Part shown: positions 7,095-10,838 of the stretch, piece by piece
Layout of the letters: each line of letters opens with the position of its first letter
Position numbering within the stretch: the first letter of the stretch is position 1
NCBI GenBank assembly: GCA_030044045.1
Contig: JASHWO010000011.1
Location: forward strand, 1-10,838
Length of the DNA: 10,838 nt
Source: Acidimicrobiales bacterium
Lineage (GTDB): Bacteria; Actinomycetota; Acidimicrobiia; Acidimicrobiales; RAAP-2
Reading direction: 5' to 3'
The notes under the pieces: generated by a model
What the model saw: the letters and a program-made list of their open reading frames with translations, nothing else
What the model was told of the DNA's origin: nothing
Databases searched by the model: none
Position numbers and translations under genes: made by a program

Positions 7095-7715
7095 TCAGGC
7101 GCCAGCGCGCAGGACGGCCGCCGCCTCCTCGGCTCGCTGCCGGAAGGCCGCCACCGGGTCCCCGGCGTCGTCCAGCACCCCGGCCACGTGCTCGAAGAAC
7201 AGCCCGACGATCATGGCCCGCAGCATCCGGGCCGCCGCCGCCGCGCCGGCACCCTCGCACACCGCCGGCTCGCGCTCGGCCAGCCAGCGCTGGAGCGACT
7301 CCTGGGTGGCGGCAAACAGTTCCACCCCCACGGCGTGGGCCGTCTCGTCACCCCGCATGACCTCGCCCAGCATCAGGCGGACGAACTCCTCCACCTGGAG
7401 CATCGAGCGCAGGATGTCGTCGAGCAGGTCGGCCAGCCCACCGGCTTCGTCCCGGGTGAGCGCGGTGGGGCGGGTGGCGCCCTGTTCGCTGACGAAGCCC
7501 CGTTCCTCCAGGACGGCGACCAGGAGCTCCCGCTTGGAGGGGAAGTAGTGGTACAGCGTGGCCACGTTCAGGCCGGCAGCGCCGGCCAGGTCCCGCATGC
7601 TGGTCCCGTCCACCCCCCGTTGCGACATCAGGGCCAGGGCCGTGTCGAGGATGTGCTGCCGCTGGGAGAACCCCCCTGTCGCCGGTGGGGGACCTTGCGC
7701 TGCCGCTTGCGTCAC
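7095..7715 (-). CDS. TetR-family transcriptional regulator
   Basis: This encodes 206 residues from the GTG at 7715. An ATG at 7763 would add 16 residues, but those use codons rare in this DNA (AGG, TAT, AAT), so the GTG is preferred. The start remains uncertain. The N-terminal DNA-binding domain is clear: RQHILDTALALMSQRGVDGT, then the helix-turn-helix MRDLAGAAGLNVATLYHYFPSKREL (about 40-64), the TetR signature. The C-terminal two-thirds is an all-helical ligand-binding and dimer domain typical of the family, which usually represses and is released by a small molecule such as an acyl-CoA. It is divergent from the P450 gene and upstream of the CoA ligase. The perfect palindrome at 7816-7831 in the shared control region is its likely operator. 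It probably controls both arms of the cassette; the ligand is unknown. Confidence 0.9.
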   Translation of the reverse strand: MTQAAAQGPPPATGGFSQRQHILDTALALMSQRGVDGTSMRDLAGAAGLNVATLYHYFPSKRELLVAVLEERGFVSEQGATRPTALTRDEAGGLADLLDDILRSMLQVEEFVRLMLGEVMRGDETAHAVGVELFAATQESLQRWLAEREPAVCEGAGAAAAARMLRAMIVGLFFEHVAGVLDDAGDPVAAFRQRAEEAAAVLRAGA

Positions 7716-7778
7716 ACCCCTATTGTCCAGCGCCGTCAAGGGCCGCGTCGAATAGCTGCACATCGTCGCAGCCGGTGC

Positions 7779-7803
7779 CGGTCGGGCGCCGAGGGCCCGA
7801 CCG
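7779..7803. repeat. 9-base-pair inverted repeat in the divergent control region
   Basis: CGGTCGGGC (7779-7787) and its exact complement GCCCGACCG (7795-7803) flank the 7-base loop GCCGAGG. It lies between the TetR start and the P450 promoter. If the TetR transcript starts near the operator, the hairpin would sit in its leader. There is no T-run on either side. It may be a second regulator site or an mRNA structure. Confidence 0.5.
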
Positions 7804-7808
7804 ACCGA

Positions 7809-7837
7809 TCGACACCCAAACGCTCGTTTGGTAGCAT
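7809..7837 (+). promoter_or_regulatory. Sigma70-type promoter of the P450 operon
   Basis: A -35 element TCGACA (7809-7814, one mismatch to TTGACA) and a -10 element TAGCAT (7832-7837, fits TANNNT) are separated by exactly 17 bases. The predicted transcript start is near 7844, giving a leader of about 60 bases before the P450 ATG. The spacer is occupied by the palindrome at 7816-7831, so a bound repressor would block polymerase directly. Confidence 0.65.
7816..7831. promoter_or_regulatory. Putative TetR operator (perfect palindrome)
   Basis: CCAAACG-CT-CGTTTGG is a perfect inverted repeat with 7-base arms and a 2-base centre. Size and form fit a TetR dimer site, and it lies between the divergent TetR and P450 genes inside the promoter spacer. 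Binding by this TetR protein is inferred from position. Confidence 0.7.
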
Positions 7838-7892
7838 CGACCGGGGACGCAGGAGCCGTCGCGCCCGTAGGGCGTGGTCAGGCGCGGAGACC

Positions 7893-7899
7893 GAGAGGA
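7893..7899 (+). promoter_or_regulatory. Ribosome binding site of the P450 gene
   Basis: GAGAGGA lies five bases before the ATG at 7905. It fixes the start within a frame that stays open for more than 700 bases upstream, through the antisense of the TetR gene. Confidence 0.55.
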
Positions 7900-7904
7900 C
7901 GGAC

Positions 7905-9143
7905 ATGACCAGGACCGAGGACACTGGCAAGCTGGCGCCGTTCGACCCCTACGAGCTCCAGGACACGGTGGCCGGCACAGTGCGCGACCCGTACCCGCGC
8001 TTCGCCGAGCTGCTGGCCGAGAGCCCGGTGCACATCGGCGAGATCGACCTCGGCACAGGGCCCAGCGAGCACTACGGCTCGGTGGAACCGGTGACCGTCC
8101 TCGGCTTCGACGAGTGCGTGCAGGTCCTGAAGGACGGCGAGACGTACTCCTCCACCGTCTACGAGGGCATCATGGGGATGGTGATGGGCCGCACCATCCT
8201 GCAGATGGACGAGCCCGAGCACCGGATGCAGCGGGCGCTGGTGTCGCCGGCCTTCCGCACCAAGATGCTGGAGAAGTGGGAGGACAGCCTGGTCCGCACG
8301 GTGGTCAACGAGCTCGTCGACAACTTCGTGGACCGGGGGCGCGCCGACCTGGTGCAGGAGGTCACCTTCAACTTCCCGGTACAGGTGATCGCTCGCATCC
8401 TCGGCCTGCCCCGCAGCGACTACCCCCGCTTCCAGCGGTGGGCCATCGAGATCACCAGCGTGTCCGCCAACTGGGACCGGGGGGTGGCCGCCTCCGAGGC
8501 CCTGCGCGACTACTTCGCTGGCGTGCTGGCCGAGCGCCGGCAGCACCCCGACGACGACCTCATCACCGAACTGGTCAACGTCGAGGTGGACGGGCAGCGG
8601 CTGACCGACGAGGAGATCTACTCGTTCCTCCGGCTCCTGCTCCCGGCCGGGGTGGAGACCACCTACCGGGCCTCCGGCAGCCTGCTCTACGCCCTGCTCA
8701 CCCACCCCGAGCAGATGGCGGTGGTGCAGGAGGACCGCTCGCTGCTGCTCCAGGCCATCGAGGAGGCCATCCGCTGGGAGCCGCCGGTGGCCATCATCCT
8801 GCGCCGGGCCATGCGCGACACCGAGCTGGCCGGGGTGCCGATCGCCAAGGGGGCGGACGTTGGCCTCATGCTCGGCGCCGCCAACCACGACCACCGGAAG
8901 TACGAGAATCCCGACGAGTTCGACATGTTCCGGAAGGTGCGCCAGCACGTGGGGTTCGGGTTCGGCACCCACGTGTGCCTCGGCATGCACCTGGCCCGCA
9001 TGGAGACCAGGGTGGCGGTGGCAACGCTCTTCGACCGCCTGGCGGACCTGCGGCTCGACCCCGAGCCCAGGCAGGATCTCCACATCAAGGGCCTGGCCTT
9101 CCGCTCCCCGATCGCCCTGCCGGTCGCTTTCCGGGCTGCGTGA
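7905..9143 (+). CDS. Cytochrome P450 monooxygenase
   Basis: This protein has 412 residues, a normal length for a soluble bacterial class I P450. It is a heme enzyme that hydroxylates a hydrophobic substrate using O2 and electrons from a ferredoxin. The key motifs are intact: the oxygen-activating I-helix AGVETT (248-253, with the acid-alcohol pair E251-T252), the K-helix EAIR (E287, R290), and the heme loop FGFGTHVCLGMHLA with the ligand cysteine C358. The substrate-recognition N-terminal half includes ILQMDEPEHRMQRALVSPAF, the usual C-helix region. The frame is open far upstream, but the ATG at 7905 has a ribosome site and gives the standard N-terminus. It is the first gene of a rightward operon, followed by a ferredoxin that is presumably its redox partner. 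Expression is probably repressed by the divergent TetR through the operator in its promoter. The CYP family was not assigned; a steroid or terpenoid substrate is an inference from the neighbours. Confidence 0.95.
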   Translation: MTRTEDTGKLAPFDPYELQDTVAGTVRDPYPRFAELLAESPVHIGEIDLGTGPSEHYGSVEPVTVLGFDECVQVLKDGETYSSTVYEGIMGMVMGRTILQMDEPEHRMQRALVSPAFRTKMLEKWEDSLVRTVVNELVDNFVDRGRADLVQEVTFNFPVQVIARILGLPRSDYPRFQRWAIEITSVSANWDRGVAASEALRDYFAGVLAERRQHPDDDLITELVNVEVDGQRLTDEEIYSFLRLLLPAGVETTYRASGSLLYALLTHPEQMAVVQEDRSLLLQAIEEAIRWEPPVAIILRRAMRDTELAGVPIAKGADVGLMLGAANHDHRKYENPDEFDMFRKVRQHVGFGFGTHVCLGMHLARMETRVAVATLFDRLADLRLDPEPRQDLHIKGLAFRSPIALPVAFRAA

Positions 9144-9231
9144 GGGCCCGGGCGTCCCGCGCCCCGCGGCGTTCGCCGGCGCCGGTGCCGGGCGCTACCG
9201 TCGCGCCGGATAGAGAGTGGCAGCGAGGAAC

Positions 9232-9237
9232 AGGGAG
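9232..9237 (+). promoter_or_regulatory. Ribosome binding site choosing the GTG start of the ferredoxin
   Basis: AGGGAG lies six bases before the GTG at 9244. It favours this start over the in-frame GTG at 9217, which has no comparable site and would add nine basic residues. Confidence 0.5.
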
Positions 9238-9243
9238 CGCGGC

Positions 9244-9471
9244 GTGGCGCATGGCATAGAGGCCCGGATCGACCGGGAGGCCTGCATGGGGTCGGGGAAC
9301 TGCCTCTTCTGGGCCCCCGACAGCTTCGACCTGGACGACGAGGGCCGGGCGGTCACGCTCGACCCCGAGGCGACCGACGAGGAGCGCCTGCGGGTGGTGG
9401 CCGGCGGGTGCCCGGTCGGGGCCATCTCGCTGTGGCGCGACGGCGAACAGCTGCCCGCGGGAGGGTCCTGA
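9244..9471 (+). CDS. [3Fe-4S] ferredoxin, P450 redox partner
   Basis: This encodes 75 residues from the GTG at 9244. The fold signature is IDREACMGSGNCLFWAPDSF (9-28), then GGCPVGAI near residue 56. The cluster cysteines are C14, C20 and C56. The place of the second cysteine of a [4Fe-4S] motif is taken by S17, so the motif C-x5-C...CP predicts a [3Fe-4S] cluster, as in the small ferredoxins that feed actinobacterial P450s. It follows the P450 by 100 bases and is followed after two bases by the acyl-CoA dehydrogenase gene, so it is almost certainly in the same operon. A reductase to reduce it is not in the window. Similar ferredoxin-dehydrogenase pairs occur in the mycobacterial cholesterol regulon (fdxD beside fadE26/fadE27). 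Gap 9144-9243 is GC-rich and shows no clear promoter. Confidence 0.9.
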   Translation: MAHGIEARIDREACMGSGNCLFWAPDSFDLDDEGRAVTLDPEATDEERLRVVAGGCPVGAISLWRDGEQLPAGGS

Positions 9472-9473
9472 CC

Positions 9474-10838
9474 ATGCCCCTCGGGGTGACCGCCGAGCAT
9501 GAGGATCTGCGGCGTGCCGTGCGCCGCTGGGCCGAGGCGCACTGCCCGCCGGCCGTGCCCCGGGCGGCGCTGGAGTGGCCGCCCGAGGAGCTGCCGCCGG
9601 CCTGGAAGGCCCTGGCCGAGCAGGGGTGGCTCGGCCTCCACGTGCCCGAGGCCGACGGTGGCGAGGGGTTCGGGCTGGTCGAGCTGGGGGTGGTCCTGGA
9701 GGAGCTGGGCCGGGCCCTCCTGCCCGGGCCGCTCCTGCCGACGCTGGTGGCCTCGGCGGCCGTCGCCGCCCACGGCAGCCCGGCAGCCCGGGCGGCCCTC
9801 CTGCCCGGCCTGCTCGACGGCACGGCCCCGGCCGGGGTGCACCTGGGCGAGGGGTCGCTGGCCGTGGCGGACGGCTCTGGCGGAAGCGGTGCGGGCGGAG
9901 GTGGCGACAGCACCCTGGTGGTCTCCGGCACCCTGGGGCCGGTCTTGGGCGCCCCGCAGGTGCGGCGGTGGCTGGTGCCCGTCGAGGGCCACGGGTGGTG
10001 CGTGCTGGAGGAGGGCGACGGCGTGGCCGTGGAGGCGCTGCCGGCTATGGACCCGACCCGCCCTCTGGGATCGCTGACGGTGACGGCCGTGGCGGTGCCC
10101 CCGACCCACCGGCTCCCGGGGCTCACCGCCCCGGTCGTGCACGACCTGGCGCTGGTGTTGGCGACGGCGGAGGCGGCCGGCGGGGCCCGGTGGTGCCTGG
10201 ACACGGCGTCGGACTACGCCAAGGTGCGGGTGCAGTTCGGTCGGCCGGTGGGCCAGTTCCAGGCGGTCAAGCACAAGCTCTCCGACATGTTGGTGGCGGT
10301 GGAGCAGGCCGACGCCGTGGCCTGGGACGCCGCCCTGGCCTGGAGCGGAACCCCCGACGGGCCGGACGGCACAACAGGGCAGGCACTGGCCGCGGCCGCT
10401 GCCGGTGCCGTCGCCCTCGACGCCTTTGCCGACGGCGCCAAGACCTGCGTGCAGATCCTGGGGGGCATCGGCTTCACCTGGGAGCACGACGCCCACCTCT
10501 ACCTCCGCCGGGCGATGGCCACCCGCCAGATCCTGGGGTCGACCGACCGCCTCCGGGACCGGGTGGTCGCGCTGGCCCTGGCCGGGGCCCGGCGCAGCCT
10601 GGCCGCCGACCTGCCCCCCGAGGCCCGGGCGGTGCGGGAGGCCGTGGCCCCGCTGGTGGCCGAGGTGGCGGCCCTGGAGGGAGCCGAGCAGCGAGCGGCC
10701 ATGGTCACCACCGGGCTCCACTCGCCGCACTGGCCGGCGCCCTGGGGCCGGGACGCCTCCCCGGTGGAGCAGCTGGTGATCGACGAGGAGCTGGCGGCGG
10801 CCGGCGTCCACCGGCACCACATCGCCGTGGGGGCTTGG
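9474..10838 (+). CDS. Acyl-CoA dehydrogenase, apparently a two-domain fusion (right end cut by the window)
   Basis: The frame starts at ATG 9474, two bases after the ferredoxin stop, and is open to the last base (455 codons visible). Residues 1-365 form one complete acyl-CoA dehydrogenase domain: N-terminal helices (EQGWLGLHVPEADGGEGFGL), a beta domain interrupted by a Gly/Ser-rich insert (about 133-147), and the C-terminal helical domain with VQFGRPVGQFQAVKHKLSDM (253-272) and GGIGFTWEHDAHLYLRRA (330-347). After a linker, from about residue 416, HSPHWPAPWGRDASPVEQLV followed by IDEELAAAGVHRHHIAVGAW looks like the N-terminus of a second dehydrogenase domain. Such tandem fusions are known in actinobacteria, for example FadE34 of Mycobacterium tuberculosis, whose two halves correspond to the subunits of the heteromeric cholesterol-side-chain FadE enzymes. 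It would use FAD to desaturate an acyl-CoA, perhaps made by the nearby ligase. The substrate is unknown. Confidence 0.88.
   Translation, partial: MPLGVTAEHEDLRRAVRRWAEAHCPPAVPRAALEWPPEELPPAWKALAEQGWLGLHVPEADGGEGFGLVELGVVLEELGRALLPGPLLPTLVASAAVAAHGSPAARAALLPGLLDGTAPAGVHLGEGSLAVADGSGGSGAGGGGDSTLVVSGTLGPVLGAPQVRRWLVPVEGHGWCVLEEGDGVAVEALPAMDPTRPLGSLTVTAVAVPPTHRLPGLTAPVVHDLALVLATAEAAGGARWCLDTASDYAKVRVQFGRPVGQFQAVKHKLSDMLVAVEQADAVAWDAALAWSGTPDGPDGTTGQALAAAAAGAVALDAFADGAKTCVQILGGIGFTWEHDAHLYLRRAMATRQILGSTDRLRDRVVALALAGARRSLAADLPPEARAVREAVAPLVAEVAALEGAEQRAAMVTTGLHSPHWPAPWGRDASPVEQLVIDEELAAAGVHRHHIAVGAW

Noticed and set aside
5554..7260. Long open frame on the minus strand overlapping the CoA ligase in another frame
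   Set aside because: The product is Arg/Gly/Pro-rich without motifs, while the ligase frame has intact family signatures.
7717..7739. TTGACG and CAATAG upstream of the TetR GTG as its promoter
   Set aside because: The spacing between the two elements is only about 9 bases, too short for sigma70.
7188..7904. Upstream extension of the P450 frame
   Set aside because: It is antisense to the TetR gene and crosses the promoter and operator; the ATG at 7905 with a ribosome site gives a normal P450 length.
9195..10820. Long open frame antisense to the acyl-CoA dehydrogenase
   Set aside because: The product is low-complexity and His/Gly/Arg-rich, and the sense strand carries clear dehydrogenase motifs that run off the window edge.

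Overview
The window is high-GC DNA (one sampled P450 line is 73% G+C) with GTG and ATG starts. Its protein families (zinc-ribbon Ser/Thr kinase, P450 with [3Fe-4S] ferredoxin, two-domain acyl-CoA dehydrogenase, TetR, PaaK-like ligase) point to an actinobacterium, possibly an Acidimicrobiia-type lineage. The lineage is an inference from gene content only. No RNA gene, CRISPR array, transposase or integrase was recognised.

Region 1 (1-4883, + strand) looks like a zinc-ribbon membrane signalling cluster. It holds a small two-helix membrane protein at the left edge, an orphan 25-residue zinc ribbon in another frame (339-416), a 906-residue exported protein (469-3189) and a Ser/Thr protein kinase (3186-4883). 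The exported protein has an N-terminal zinc ribbon, one membrane helix, a lipocalin-like beta domain and a Gly-rich beta-helix-like C-terminus. The kinase overlaps it by an ATGA junction and has the same kind of N-terminal ribbon. All three ribbons have the spacing CxxC-x10-CxxC. The large gene also contains a 36-base perfect inverted repeat.

Region 2 (about 4884-5486) is distinctly AT-richer; two sampled lines are 43% and 47% G+C. It carries one minus-strand gene for an unrecognised exported protein whose N-terminus is half of a zinc ribbon. It lies convergent to the kinase and may be acquired or fast-evolving DNA.

Region 3 (5628-10838) is a divergently organised catabolic cassette. A TetR regulator and a phenylacetate-CoA-ligase-like enzyme run leftward. 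A cytochrome P450, a [3Fe-4S] ferredoxin and a large acyl-CoA dehydrogenase, cut by the right edge, run rightward. Between them is a sigma70-type promoter (TCGACA, 17 bases, TAGCAT) whose spacer is filled by a perfect palindrome, the likely TetR operator. The ferredoxin would pass electrons to the P450, the ligase would make a CoA thioester, and the dehydrogenase would desaturate it. The set resembles steroid, terpenoid or branched-chain acid side-chain degradation as known from mycobacteria, but the substrate cannot be read from the sequence.
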